From Marsupella aquatica (taxonomy: Eukaryota > Marchantiophyta): DNA of 64,000 nt. Numbering within the stretch: the first letter of the stretch is position 1; each line of letters opens with the position of its first letter. Both the position numbers and the translations under genes were made by a program. The notes below the pieces were generated by a model. It was given only the letters and a program-made list of their open reading frames with translations. It was not told where the DNA came from and made no database searches. The stretch covers positions 4,402,001-4,466,000 of the forward strand of contig OZ316895.1 in NCBI GenBank assembly GCA_973895155.1. Reading direction: 5' to 3'. Below, piece by piece: positions 14,202 through 26,552 of the stretch.

Positions 14202-17200
14202 TTAAACTCTCACTATTGTGTGGTCTCCCAGTATTTCTTTCCGCCGCTGATGTTCCTCAACTTTGTAATCTATAACCTCTTTGAACAGTGTAGGGTTTAA
14301 CACAAGATCCATTTTTCCATATACGGCCCCTTGAAGACTAGCCATTAATTTTGCGATTTCTCTTCCCGAAAAGCCGTTTGTCCTTCTAGCAGCTTCGGCT
14401 AAATGCTCATGAGTGATCCCTTCTACTGTGATTTTTCCTTGTTGTCCCCTGAGGAAAGATCTCCAGCCTTTTAGGTCAGACCCTGCTTGGTATATATATT
14501 TAGCCAAGTAAAGTTCCATCAGTTTTGTTCGCTCTTCTAGTCCCGGGAGAGGAAACTCCAATAACTCGTCAACTCGATCAGTAATAGCCGCATCCAGGTC
14601 ACTTGGCCGATTGGTGGCAAGCACCATAACAATATCACGAGAGAGCTCCCCAGTTCGGTAAAGGAGAGCATTCAGGGCACTTCGTTGAGCTTCACTCATG
14701 TGTGTACTATTTCTCCTGCAGATTAACCATGATGTGATTCCAACATGAGCACACCTCGTCGATCACGGAATGATAGACACGAAGGATATATAGCTAGCTT
14801 AAGAAAAGTTTAAAAGATCACTCTCGAAATCTGGCAAGCGAAGGACACAGTTATCTGTAATCGTCAGACAGCAAAATTTTCCTGCGAAATAAACTGAACT
14901 AAGGACTTACTGGCAAAGGAATGCATCTGCTTCGTCGATGAAGAGCAAAAGACCCTTCTTTGTCTTTCCAGCCCAATCGAACAACTCATGGATTTTGGTA
15001 ACTGCTTGCGCCCCTAGAGGGGCAACATCACCACCTGTCATAATCGCATAATCCAATCCCTGTTGAAGAATAGATACAAGGGGAAAGGCATAGTAAGCGT
15101 GACGTGAATAGCAGGAAGTGCTATACGAGCAATAAGCACCGAGTACATGAAGTTGGCTTCACGGAATGAAACAAAGGGCCAAGTTTATGATCAAATACCA
15201 ACCCAAAACAACGTGACAAAAAATGCAATAAAGGATTCAACTTTGCCTAGATAATTGTACATTCGGTTCAATGGCTTACCGATTTCCTTGCAAGTTCCTT
15301 CGCAGCCATGGTTTTCCCAGTTCCGGCTGGACCATAAAAAAGCATATTTCGAAAGGGAGCCGCATATTTCTTAGCATTTGCAGTGGAAAAAGCCACCTGC
15401 TCAACTCTTCTGAGCAAAGGAGGATGGAGAATTATTTCTCCCAAACCCCTGACTTGGCTGTCTGCTTGCGATGGTCCACCTGGAGATGCCCCAGCAAAGC
15501 TCGGCACCTCACGTCGTGATAACACCTTCGACCATGGATATTTACCTCGAGATGTCTCACGTAGGAGTGAGGGGCGTCCCAAGATGCGATCAACATATCC
15601 CCAAAGAACTCGGGCGCCTTCCCTGGTAAAGACAATAACTAACAAAGTGATTCAGGCCGCAAGACAATATAACTATAATTGTCTTTACAAAGTAGGCTGT
15701 TTTTTGCAGCCAAAGCTGCGGGTCATCAGTCACATGAAGCACTAGAGGAGAATTTGAAGACAATTAGCAAACCAGCCTGGTCAGAGAGTGAGCCTCCAAA
15801 TGACAGCTAATGCCAAATCTTGGAACACAGAATGGGCCCTCAATAAGGATGGAAAAAAGGGTACCTGCTTGAGTAGACTCCAGCTGCTAGAACAGTCGCT
15901 CCGACAACAGCTACCGCAAGTTTATCCTTCTCAGTCAAAATATATTGAATTCCACCTATTAACAAAGCAGTGGAGTTAAAATTAAGCAAGGACGTTTCGA
16001 TTTCTTATCCTAGCATCGATTTTCTTAGGTCTGGGCCCAGTCTGCCTTGCATATGATGTTAGGGAAGTTTCAGACGAATTTACATCCGATAAGAAACGTG
16101 GAGGGGACAAGCGAATACAGGATATTCAACAGGCCGTCGCACGAAGGAGTGATGTTGTATCTAACAACGTATCTGGTCTCTAGATAGCAATCGAACGAAC
16201 GAAAGGATCGAAATTAAATCCGAAGGGATTCAGTCGGGCCAGGGGGTCCGAGAGCATCATGTCCAGTGATAATCGGTAAATGCTTTCTCCAGTTCGCAGA
16301 TCAAAATTACCTCCAACTTGTTTGAGAGATGAATTCACAATAGCGAGCCATTTCTCTGTCTCCACATTTACTCGCTCAACTAACAAGCGCCTATTCAAAT
16401 CCTCAGTCATCTTCGCTTCAAGAGCTCGCCCTTCTGCTTCTGCCAACGCCTTCACTCGCAATGTCTCTCTTTCAGTCTCTGCCCTCTCCCTTTCTGTTTG
16501 ACGTTTTTGTGCTTGAATGTTCTCTTCTGTGTTCCTTCGCAACTGCTCTTGTCGTGCAGCTGCCTCTTCTTGCAGCCTCACCAATTCCATATTACGAACC
16601 CTTTGTGCTTCATGTTCTGCCTATTCAGAATGCATACAGAAGGGAGGACACACCAACAAATCAATAGACAACCAAAATTAAATGGCAACAACTGACGACA
16701 GTATACAGCCTCATTACATTGCAAGCTCGGAGATGATGCATGTACACCAAACCTTTCATGCGTATCTTAGGAAAAGTTTCACAAAGGCATGCACAAAGCT
16801 ATTTCACAAATCTAACAATGCTAGCCTGCAATTTGAAAGCTTCCGGTTGTCCTGATCTTTGTCAGGCGAAGCTTAAATGGTTTGACGAAATTTGATAGTG
16901 TTATGTCCCCTGAGATTCGACCAATTTCCAAAAAAGAGCTTGATCGTTCTACGAAAGGGTAGAAACAACGAGAGACTAAACGCATTACCTGCATACGTTT
17001 CCGAGCGAGCTCATCTTCATAGCGCGCAAGCTGAGCTTTACTTTGGGCCTGCTTGTCCACTAACTTTTTTTGCTCGTCATAGATGACTCGTTGCCTCTCC
17101 TGTAAACAGATCAAGTCAATGTTTGATTAGGACACGAACATCAAGTCGATTGACCTTGAGACGGAGAAAGCTTCAGCAGAAAATTCATGTCAGAACGAAC

Positions 17201-18197
17201 TCATAAGCTTGCACCACATAATTAAATGCTTCTGAAAGGAAACGCCATAATTAGAGTCTCTAAAAAGAGGAGCATGTACGATCCCCAAAACGATCCACCT
17301 AAAGAGAAAGCATAAGCCCTACAGAGATTCTGCTGATCCTGAATTCACAACTCAGAATTTGTGAAAGGCTACACATACTACGACTAAGACTTTCAAACAA
17401 GGATGCCCTGACCGATCCCCCCGAATGATCAGCGTTAGAAAAGTGTCAAGCTAGAAGGAGAACAAGGTAGCGTAAGTGAACGATAACCGAAGGCCAGTCT
17501 GCACAGTCGTATCTTACAGTTTCATGTTGGGCCTGCAAAGCTTGATATTCAGCTCTTCGAGCCTGCTCTTCTGTCTGCCGGGTCTCTTCTTGTTTCTTCA
17601 TCAATTCAAAAACCTACACACCACAAAAAAATTACAGTGTAAAATTAAGGCCTGACACCTCTTCATTTCTAATTGAAAAACCTGTTGGGCTTCCCGTTGA
17701 CAGGGCAACAATTTCAATCTCACAATCAATCTATCCATGTTACGTAACAGGTATAGCGCTCCAAATCTATCACACTTCAAAGGGGAAACAAGTCTGAGAG
17801 CGAAAGCTTCACTGCCAACAATTCAAGCACCTCCCACAAGTGACAATTTTTCTTTCATGGGTTTCCAAATCACACACAAACCAACCTTTTTAGCGTGAAC
17901 AGACGAGTTGATCTCTCGCAATGCAGTCGCTCCTCTCTCTAAAGCCTCCGGGTCAAACCCCGCGGCAGTAGTTCTGGGAGCATCCCCACCAGCCCTGGCA
18001 CTAGTGACCTTCTCATTGACGGGCGGTCCGGGCACGCCGGCTCCTGTTCTCTGTCCTCCTCCTCCCTTCAAGGTGGCGATCAAGTCGGAAGTACTCATCG
18101 CATTCTCAGCAGCCGGATTCTGCACTGTGAATCGATCCATGAAGACAGGCCCCGGCCCGTCCATCCAAGAAGCCACCAAAGCAAGAATAGCTGCCAT
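14202..18197 (-). CDS. ATAD3: ATAD3-type mitochondrial AAA+ ATPase
   Basis: This encodes a 641-aa ATAD3-family AAA+ ATPase, a mitochondrial inner-membrane protein tied to nucleoid organisation and membrane contacts. Eight exons on the minus strand: 17886..18197, 17518..17613, 16989..17099, 16311..16620, 15865..15955, 15280..15622, 14911..15059 and 14202..14715. Total length is divisible by three and every phase fits. An N-terminal low-complexity region leads into a long coiled coil (about residues 100-260, rich in Q, E and R). A short membrane segment ([16 protein letters not shown]) follows at about 288-303. The AAA domain has Walker A GPAGTGKT (404-411), Walker [10 protein letters not shown] (458-466), [20 protein letters not shown] and the arginine-finger region [15 protein letters not shown] chose the ATG at 18197 because the longer frame upstream begins with GTG. 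Length matches plant ATAD3 proteins. No break is seen. Confidence 0.95.
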
Positions 18198-18750
18198 TGC
18201 TCCCGCGATTTTCCTTCCCCTCTTTGCTACTGCGATCTCCAAATCTCTAGATGTCCCCACCTTCCCCTGCTCTCGGATCGATCTCCTTCCCTACTTGCTA
18301 GTGCAACTCCCAGACTAAGGAAATTCGATAAGAAAGAGAACCACAGCATTTCCAACTCGCAATGTGCAATCAAGCAAGCTGATAGACGACCTCACGACCA
18401 TGAAATCCCAAATCATGAACAAAGACCTGCGGTAGGGAATGCAATTCCGAATCGGTAATGAAAATAGCTCTCATCTCCTTCTTCTCACGCTACCCTTCGA
18501 CATCACAATGTCTGCTTCTTCCCAGGGCTTCACAGATTGCCAGAGGCTCGCCCCACTTTGCAAATTTGATTTCCTCGACCGCCACTTCGCTCCTCTCGAT
18601 CGCACTGCCGTGTGATGAACATCACCATGTCCTTGCTAGACCATCGTCTCCGAAATCGTGCTCCCCGTCCTCAGGTCTCAATACCTCAATACCCTAAACC
18701 CTGAGGGCCTTCCTGACTTTGCGCCCACCTTCCCCTCGTCCAAAAAATCA
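18198..18750. promoter_or_regulatory. ATAD3 upstream region
   Basis: This is the 5' flank of ATAD3, ending at the 79-bp array. A telo-box-like ACCCTAAACCCTG lies at 18691..18703. The ORFs here are short and unrecognised. Confidence 0.4.
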
Positions 18751-19303
18751 CACATCCTCGTTAGAATTCGTTAAACCTTAGTGTATTAGTCTCAATTTCA
18801 AACCCTATTATTAAGGGTCTCAGAGCATTCACATCCTCGTTAGAATTCGTTAAACTTTAGTGTATTACTCTCAATTTCAAACCCTATTATTAAGGGTCTC
18901 AGAGCATTCGCATCCTCATTAGTATTCATTAAACCTTAGTGTATTACTCTCAATTGCAAACCCTATCATTAAGGGTCCCAGAGCATTCGCATCCTTGTTA
19001 GAATTCGTTAAACTTTAGTGTATTACTCTCAAATTCAAACTCTATTATTAAGGGTCTCAGAGCATTCACATCCTCATTAGAATTAGTTAAACCTTAGTGT
19101 AATACTCTCAATTTCAAACCCTATTATTAAGGGTCTCGGAGCATTCACATCCTGGTTAGAATTCGTTAAACCTTAGTGTATTACTCTCAATGTCAAACCC
19201 TATTATTAAGGGTCTCAGAGCATTCACATCCTGGTTAGAATTCGTTAAACCTTAGTGTATTACTCTCAATTTCAAAGCCTGTTATTAAGGGTCTCGGAGC
19301 TTC
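18751..19303. repeat. Seven-copy 79-bp tandem array
   Basis: Seven units start at 18751, 18830, 18909, 18988, 19067, 19146 and 19225, exactly 79 bp apart. Each contains CATCCTCGTTAGAATTCGTT, AAACCTTAGTGTATTA, CAAACCCTATTATTAAGG and GGGTCTC(A/G)GAGCATTC. Copies differ by a few substitutions and show almost no length change. Each unit has a telomere-like AAACCCTA. The array is upstream of ATAD3 and has no ORF of its own. Confidence 0.95.
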
Positions 19304-21446
19304 AAATTTGATGGATTTTTCACTTTAAAATTAAAGTTAAGAAGAGAAAAGGTTATGGACTATCAAATTCACAATCCATAAAAGAAATTCCATAAAGATG
19401 AGTCATATGCCATGACCATAGGTCACAGCAGAAGCTAGTGCAAAAACAAAACTTTCACACAACCCTGTGAAAAAGTTATGGCCATTTGTTTATGGCCAAA
19501 AGTTTGAAACTCATGATTTATTCCACCTGTGATGATGATTTTCTAGGTGGGTTGGTTCTGGCTGGAATTAGAGCACCTCCAACTGTTTAGGACACAGTTT
19601 TGTTTTTAGTTCATTAAAAGGTCACACTGTGCCCAATGTATTCCAAATGGCTCAAGACCAGCCAGGCATGAAGAAAACCAAATCCATTGGGCCAAAGCAT
19701 AGGCCAACTGAAAGCTGCCCAAATGAACCCCAGGGTTACCGACTCACAGCCTTGGGCCGAGAATGGATCAGGGTTAGTCACACTGAACTGACATGAAACG
19801 AGTCCAGTACCTAATCCACAGACTGATAAACTGTCCCTGGGACTGCTAAATGTAAGGGGGAACTCCCACCGAAGGCTCCAGTCAGGGGGTACTCTAGCTA
19901 GTTAGCCTATGATGCCAGGAATAATTTGGACCATTGTGGCATTGTCAGTGGGAAAGACGGGGTCAGTAGGCAGCAAACAGGGGTCGAACCTCCATACTTT
20001 TGGAGGTTATGGGGCTGTTAATAGAGTCTATTGACCAAAAATGGCCACTACTGGGGTATTTGGCAAATGGGGTGATGAAAACACCCACCATTTGAGATGC
20101 TCTTCGGGCTTATCATCCTATTGCAGTGGCAGACATTTATATCTTATTTTTCCTCATTCAATCTTTTTGAAGATTTTCATTTGCCCTCTTCTTTTGAGTT
20201 TGTCCTGGCCTGGCGTGTTTAGTAAATTGGTCCTTTTCCCCTTTTCCCCTTTTCCCCTTTTGATCATTCGTTGGAGTTTACTTTCCATGTAAGTAAAGTA
20301 CAGTCTACTCTTCCTCAGTAGAGACTCCCAGTAAGAAGCCAGGGCTATGCACTTGCATGTGCTTTGCACTACATGATAAGTGCACATTTCAGGTTTTACA
20401 CTCATAGACAACTACCATGATGATTTTTCTTGCCACTACGGATCTCGCCCCAGTTTCCCTTTCTGTAGTGGAGGTTACTTTCCATGTAAGTAAAGTATAT
20501 GTCTACCCTCCATAAGTGCAAAATCCCAGTAAGAAGCAAGGGGCAAGTACATGTGGTTTGAACCAGAAATAAGTGCACATTTCCAGGCTTTGCATTTAAA
20601 GATAAATTACACTTTAAGGATTCTTCTTGCTGCTATTGCCTCTACCTTGAGTCATTCCTCTTCCCTCTGTCCAGTGTCACGTTGCCCTCAGCAGTTGCCA
20701 TCAGCATGACTGCACATCTCTATGGTAAATCTTTGTCAACTGTCACATAACTACCACAGTGACCCTATAAGATCAACCCCATTCTAAGCCTTGTCTATTT
20801 TAACTCTACATAAAAATGGTATCATTTCTCCCTACAATTTCACATAGGATTTTGTGCTGTTACCCATAACTTTACACCTTTAGCCCGCAACATAAAATAA
20901 GGAAGGGTCTGCAAGGTTACTTTTTATAATATGTGCTATGTGATGGTCAACATACAAACATGATCCCACATTTGACCAGTTCCTGAGGTTGGAGGGTTCA
21001 CTTAATGTATGTTTTGTGAATCATAATTTAAACACACTGTTTCTTAAAAAAAAAAAATCTAGGAATATTCCTATTCTTTATGATAAATGATTTATTTTGG
21101 TTTAGAAATGGTATATATAAAAATATTTTTTAAATATGTATAGCGTTCAATTTGAGTTCCTATCCCTTAAAAAAAATTGTGACGACAATTTGTTTTATTA
21201 AAGATTCAAATGATTTTTTTTGTAATTGACTCCCCAAGAAGGCTACTTCTGTGTACAAGTCATCACATTTGTTAGCATAAGTTTTGGATCTTCTTCTCTT
21301 CCAACTGGTAAATTGGATTGTGAGAAGAGTTGGATTGTGAGAAGAGGGTAGAGGGAGCCCATGGGTAACCATTTGGGTGGAGACTCACAAAGGCTCATTC
21401 TATGAAATTGAGTCTTTTGGGCTACACTAATTATTATTTGTTAGTT
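19304..21446. other. Intergenic region with a two-copy duplication
   Basis: No gene is recognised. Segments 20273..20468 and 20469..20660 are imperfect tandem copies (period about 195 bp) sharing TTACTTTCCATGTAAGTAAA and TAAGTGCACATTTC. Around 19390-19490 a sequence with CATATGCCATGACCATAGGTC resembles a repeat at 48735-48880. The rest is AT-rich, with an A run at about 21046. Confidence 0.55.
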
Positions 21447-21599
21447 TTTTTCTGACCCATCCAACAGAAGATAGACAAACAACTCTGACTGGAGCATGCG
21501 CCTCTGTAAGGTAGTCACAAGGGGGTCATACCCAGGTATGGGTTGAACCAGAGCCCAAAGTGGACCAGCTAGGGGCTGAAGAAAAAGCAAGATTTCCAC

Positions 21600-21630
<31 letters not shown>

Positions 21631-21714
21631 CAACCCTTACATGTGTAGGGGGATTGAACCTGGGACCTCTTGATCCTATGCTAATCCCCTAGCCAACTGA
21701 CCAAAGCCAGTTAG
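21447..21714 (-). mobile_element. tRNA-derived SINE with target-site duplication
   Basis: On the minus strand the element starts with a tRNA-like head: A box in GGTCAGTTGGCTAGGGG and B box GGTTCAATCCC, preceded by AAGAGGTCCCA. A TG microsatellite (plus-strand AC repeat at about 21599-21626), a body and an A-rich end follow. It is flanked by near-identical 16-bp direct repeats, TTATTATTTGTTAGTT at 21431..21446 and TTATTATGTGTTAGTT at 21715..21730. The head adjoins the right copy, as expected for a minus-strand insertion. Length is about 268 bp. The head wording resembles plant SINEs in general; I cannot name a family. Confidence 0.8.
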
Positions 21715-22701
21715 TTATTATGTGTTAGTTCTTGCAATCTATGTTTCCTTGTGTGTGAAGGTGGAGTTGACTTGACACTTGGAACCCTTTTCTGGAGTTT
21801 GCCAAACAGAAGTTAAATTTTGTAGCCCTGTGAACCTTTCCCTTCAAAGAAAGGAATACGAAAAAGAGAAGACACGTGTCATCTTATCCAAACTTCAAAG
21901 AGTAGAATCAGATTCCAACTGACCTTGTAACTCTATGAAAAGAAGCTTAATGATTGATGATAAAACTCTTCTGACTCATTGTTGGAGGTATTTTCTTGGT
22001 GGGTTCCTAAAATGAAAAGTGTTACTTGATCACACCCATGAGTGATCCAAACCATGGATTGAATTTGAATCAATATACCCAAAACTTCAGGGGTCCTATT
22101 CATTAACACCTTTCATTTTGGGGTCCCATCAAGTAAAAACCCAATGCAACGAGTGTGTCAAGGGCCAATCAGTTGTTTTAACACGATGTAGAATGTACTT
22201 TTAAATGAGAAGATTGTACTATTTTAAGAACAAGCAGAAGACACTGTACACCAGGAACCAAATTGGGGAACACAGCACCAATCCGTAAACTAGTACTGGT
22301 GCCAATGCGACAGCAATCTGGACGTTTTTTTTGGCCTTTAATTGTGGATATTTTTATAGGGAGAATTAAAAACGTGCCCTATTTCTGCCTTGCAGCAGAA
22401 GTAACTAAGGCCAAACTAAAATGGCTTAGAGAAAGAAAATTAATAAACGCTTTGCTCAGCCAATCGGCCCATGGAGGGGTCATCGTTGATAGGGCATCGA
22501 ACGTCACTGTTGAGACAAAAAGGGAAAACAAATATAAGATGTGTAGTTGAAGACAACAAAAGGGAAGCCTGGATAGAGCACAACATTTAACAAATTACCT
22601 GGATGGAATCCATCTAAAAACAATTTAAACCTCAACCTGGGCCAAGCTCAAACTGGATGGACCACATCACCTCATATAGACCATTTCTAATCATGATCAA
22701 G

Positions 22702-22838
22702 ACCTCAAATAATATAATTTATGTAAAGATGACCCCGCTTTTGGGTCAGCCTGCTAAGTTTCTTCGAGTTCCTCAAAGAATAGAATTTATGTAAAGATGA
22801 CCCCACTTTTGGGCCAGCCTGCTAGGTTTATTCGAGTT
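22702..22838. repeat. Two-copy 69-bp tandem repeat
   Basis: Units 22702..22770 and 22771..22838 share AATTTATGTAAAGATGACCC, CTTTTGGG(T/C)CAGCCTGCTA and TTCGAGTT, with few differences. Non-coding. Sequence on either side (21731-22701 and 22839-23080) shows no gene. Confidence 0.85.
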
Positions 22839-23079
22839 AGCGGGTCATGTGTTGCAGTCCATCCAAGTTATATGGTCAATTATGAGAATCAATGTTAGAA
22901 GAGAACCAACAACCAAACACAAAACACATTTTATTTTCTCCATAGGACCTCTTTTTCTTTGGACCACTTTTTCTTTCCTTTCATTGTACTTGTTTTCTCC
23001 TGGTATATAAACTTTGGTGTAACTTTTTGCTCTCCATAGGAAAACAAATGAGATTTTCATGAATACCCCTTTTAAAACT

Positions 23080-23830
23080 TAGCCCACTGGCTCATGTTGC
23101 CCATTCGAGCATCAAATTTTTCTCTTTGAGTTTTATTTTTTAAATTGAAGGCTTGCTTGGACAATTGGCTCAGCTTGGTCCATCTATCTTGTCGCCCCCA
23201 TCACACACACACATTGCACCCCAGTCCGCCAATGCGCTCACTACACTAGGTCTGGAGGGGCTATCCAAGTGATATGGTCAAATGGTTGCAATCCATCGGA
23301 GCATCAAATTTTTCTTTAGTGGAACAGAAACCAAAAAACAAATGAATGAATTGCTTGGACAATTGGTTCTCCCCTTTTGTGCACAACGAATCGGCCAGGC
23401 TTGGCCCCCTTGCCTTCGGCCCTCCTGCTCTGGACTCAGGTCCCACTGATCGGCTCAGCTACAGTAGGTCTGGTGGGGTCTATCCAAGCTACACGGTAAA
23501 ATATTGCGGTCCATCCGAGCATCAATTTGTTTCTTTTTGCCCAACAGAAACAAAACAAGAAAAAACAAATGAATGAATTTTTTACTTGGACAATCGCCTC
23601 AGCCCTTTGGCGCCCGACCAATCCTTCCGGCCCTCCTACTCCTAACCCGGGGTCGCCCTGATCGGCTTAGCCAGGGCTGGAGGGGTCTATCCAAGCTACA
23701 CGGACAAACGATTCCGATCCATACGAGCATCAATATTCTCATTTCTCGGAACATAAAAACTATTGAAAAATGAATTGCTTCCACAATCGGCTCGGCTAGG
23801 CTCGGCCCTCGTGTCTGGCCCTCCTGGTCC
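23080..23830. repeat. About 215-bp tandem repeats abutting the HSF promoter
   Basis: Three to four imperfect units are marked by CTATCCAAG at 23261, 23480 and 23688 (spacing 219 and 208), each followed by a CCAT..GAGCATCAA block. Each unit also has an ACAATTGGCTC-like or ACAATCGGCTC-like string and a GC-rich part with GGCCCTCCT. A partial relative of the unit lies at about 22853. The last unit runs into a very GC-rich stretch (GGGCCCCGGGCCCCGGGCCG near 23830) just before the HSF leader. Confidence 0.85.
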
Positions 23831-24476
23831 GGGCCCCGGGCCCCGGGCCGCCCGGCTCGGCTCGGGCGCGAGCCCCGGTCCAGCGAGGGCTCGGCTCTGA
23901 TTGGCCCCTGTCCTTCGTGCCCCCTTTTAGGGGTCCTCTTCGTCCTGTTCGCGGGCTCGTCCCGACGTCCCGTCCTTCGCGTATAAGTTGCTGGTAGTGT
24001 ATGTGGTGTCGAGCTTTGCTGGAGATGTGGGCACGGGAGGACGAGGCGAGCGGAAGGGAGGAGGAGAAGTGGCTGCGAGGCGATTTTTGAGATTTATTAT
24101 TATTGTCTGTTGGCTTGGGGTCGCGTCGTGGGACATAGTTATACAGACTGAAAGACTGTGGTGGCATTCCTGTCTTCTGCTGCTGATGCTGATGCTGCTG
24201 CTGAAGAAAACGATCGATTCGGTGGAGTTTCTTGTGTGAATTGAGTGCAGAAGAGAAAAGAGGCGGAGGCGGAGGCGGAGTTTGATGTTTGCGCGTTGTC
24301 GCGGCACTTCAATGGTTAGAGATAGCTGTCGATGGTCGGGAGTGAGGAAGGAGGAAGAAGAGGAGGGGACGAATAGAGGAGGAAGGGGGGAGGAAGAGGA
24401 GGAGGGGGAGGAATGGGTGGAGGGGGAGGAGGAGTAGATATATGCAATGTGACGATGAGGGCTATGCAGAACGAAT
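23831..24476 (+). promoter_or_regulatory. HSF promoter/leader with G-rich tracts
   Basis: This region precedes the HSF start codon. It contains GGAGGCGGAGGCGGAGGCGG-type triplet runs (about 24258-24280) and a long purine tract of GGAGG repeats (about 24340-24433) that could form G-quadruplexes in the leader RNA. Several short upstream ATGs occur, for example at 24455 and 24464. An in-frame stop lies at 24456..24458. Confidence 0.5.
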
Positions 24477-26520
24477 ATGGGATCTCTGCCTCTCCCGGCA
24501 TCGTTGGTAACAACAGCATGGTGGCCTGGGGCTGGGGGTGGAGTGATTGAGACGAAGGAGGGAGTGGTTGCATCACAGGCTCCTCGAGCAGGCACCAATT
24601 CTGCTGCTGATGCTGCTCCTGCGGTGGTGTACGTTACTTCACAACCGATGATGGCAACAGCTTTGTCTAACCCTCCTAGTCCTCCATCGCTGGTGGTTCC
24701 CATGGAGGGAGTAGTGCAGCAGAGATCTGGGACAATTGAGAACAATAGCGCACAAAGTAGTCGTTTGTCTACTAGTAACAATACCAGCAGCACTGTGGTT
24801 GGGGGTTCTGATCAGAAATCGACTGTGGCGCCCTCCGGTACCGCTCCTGCCGCTGCTTCTCCTCCGGCTGCGGCTCCACAAACCACCGGAATGGACGGAT
24901 TGCAGAGCAGCGGGCCGCCTCCCTTTTTAAATAAGACTTACGACATGGTCGATGATAGCGCCACGGATGCTGTGGTGTCTTGGAGCAACACGAATAACAG
25001 CTTCATTGTGTGGAACCCTCCGGAATTTGCCCGTGATTTGCTTCCCAAGTACTTCAAGCACAACAACTTCTCGAGTTTCGTCCGGCAGCTGAACACATAT
25101 GTGAGCCCCTACTACCACTACCTCTGTATGCATGCTTTCGTTTTCTCACTTTCGTCCTCTGAGAATGGTGAGAAGGAGGCCCTTTGAGTGATGAAATTTT
25201 TGTGAGCCCTAACACTATCTCTGTATGCATTATCATTGCCTTGTACTCTACGTTTTCGCATGTTTGTCTATTGAAATGGCGAGAGGGAGGCCCTGTCAGT
25301 GATGAAAATTTTAACAACTGGTTCTGGTGGCACAGGGATTCCGAAAAGTGGATCCGGACCGGTGGGAGTTTGCCAATGAAGGGTTTCTCCGCGGGCAGAG
25401 GCATCTCCTCAAAAATATTCATCGGCGTAAGCCAGTATCGCACCACACACCACAGCAGCAGCAGCAGCAGCAAACACAAAGTTCTACCCTTGGGCCATGT
25501 GTAGAGGTTGGGAAGTTCGGACTCGAGGGGGAGGTTGAGAGATTGAAGAGGGACAAAAATGTGCTAATGCTGGAGCTAGTCAGGTTAAGACAACAACAAC
25601 AACAGACTGAGCAGGAGCTCCAATTGATGGGCCAACGGCTCCAAGTCACCGAGCAGCGTCAGCAACAAATGATGTCGTTCCTGGCGAAGGCAATGCAAAA
25701 TCCCGGCTTCCTTGCACAGCTGGTCCAGCAAAATGAGAACAACAAACGCCTTGCCACGGATAGGAAGAGAAGACGCCTACCCAAACAGGAAATTGAGGGT
25801 GACTCCGGGGCTATTGAATTTGATGGCCAAATTGTCAAATATCATCCTGCTTCCACAGAAGCCACCAGACAAAAGCTGATGCAGTTTCTTAACGGTGCTG
25901 ACCTCAATTCAATGATGGAAACCAGCGGTGGTACTCCCTTCGAGGCCCTTCTTGCGGATCTTGGATCATCGTCTGTGGACCACGCTGAGGAGAGTGACCT
26001 CTCCAACCGGTATTCTGGGGTTACCCTAACCGAGATGCAGGTTTGTCCAACGGACTCTACTACAGCCATGCCCATAGGGGAAATGTCAACAGCACTTAGA
26101 CCTATTCTACCCTTGGCCGGAGAAGCCCCAAGGTTAGAAGTTCAGGGCCTTGACAGGAGCGACAGGGATTTAATGCTCGAGGGCCTAAATGCTGCGGAAA
26201 GCTCTCCAGATGTTTACTCTCCCGGCCCTGCGGGTCCTACTGCTGACAATGAAGGTTTAGTTGTCAGTGAGGTTGATCAGGGTACGGATCACAAGCCTGC
26301 AATGGTTAGTTCTGGGACAAATGACATTTTCTGGGAGCAATTTTTGACCGCCAATCCTGCATCACCAGCCTCGTCTTCAGAAGATGCTGAAACGGTCTCG
26401 AGTGCTGAGCAGACGGGGGAGACGGAGAGCATAAACTGGTGGAGTAGCAAGCCCAACAGCGTGGACCGTTTGGCGGAGCAGATGGGGCAGCTTGCCCCGG
26501 GGACAACAACAAATCCTTGA
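24477..26520 (+). CDS. Class A heat-shock transcription factor (HSFA1-like)
   Basis: This two-exon gene (24477..25100 and 25336..26520) encodes a 602-aa heat-shock factor that would bind heat-shock elements and activate stress genes in the nucleus. A serine/alanine-rich leader of about 146 residues precedes the DNA-binding domain ([13 protein letters not shown], then [30 protein letters not shown], intron, [17 protein letters not shown]). The intron sits at the position conserved in plant HSFs. The HR-A/B coiled coil (about 269-340) carries the insertion typical of class A. A nuclear localisation signal RKRRR (351-355), an AHA activator motif DIFWEQFL (about 538-545), a weaker INWW motif and a C-terminal export-like [11 protein letters not shown] (584-594) follow. 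The first ATG after an in-frame stop is at 24477. The class A assignment is solid; the subclass is inference. Confidence 0.95.
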
Positions 26521-26552
26521 TCTTGGGGGACAACAACAAATCCTTGATCTTG
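26500..26552 (+). repeat. Short tandem repeat across the HSF stop codon
   Basis: A 27-bp unit (GGACAACAACAAATCCTTGA then TCTTGG) is repeated twice. The stop codon TGA of the HSF gene is in the first copy, so the second copy lies in the 3' UTR. Confidence 0.8.

Noticed and set aside
18751-19303. CRISPR-like array
   Set aside because: The whole 79-bp unit is repeated with no unique spacers, and the DNA is eukaryotic.
24316-24793. Long minus-strand frame opposite the HSF leader and first exon
   Set aside because: It is the low-complexity shadow (P/S-rich) of the G-rich HSF leader and coding exon.
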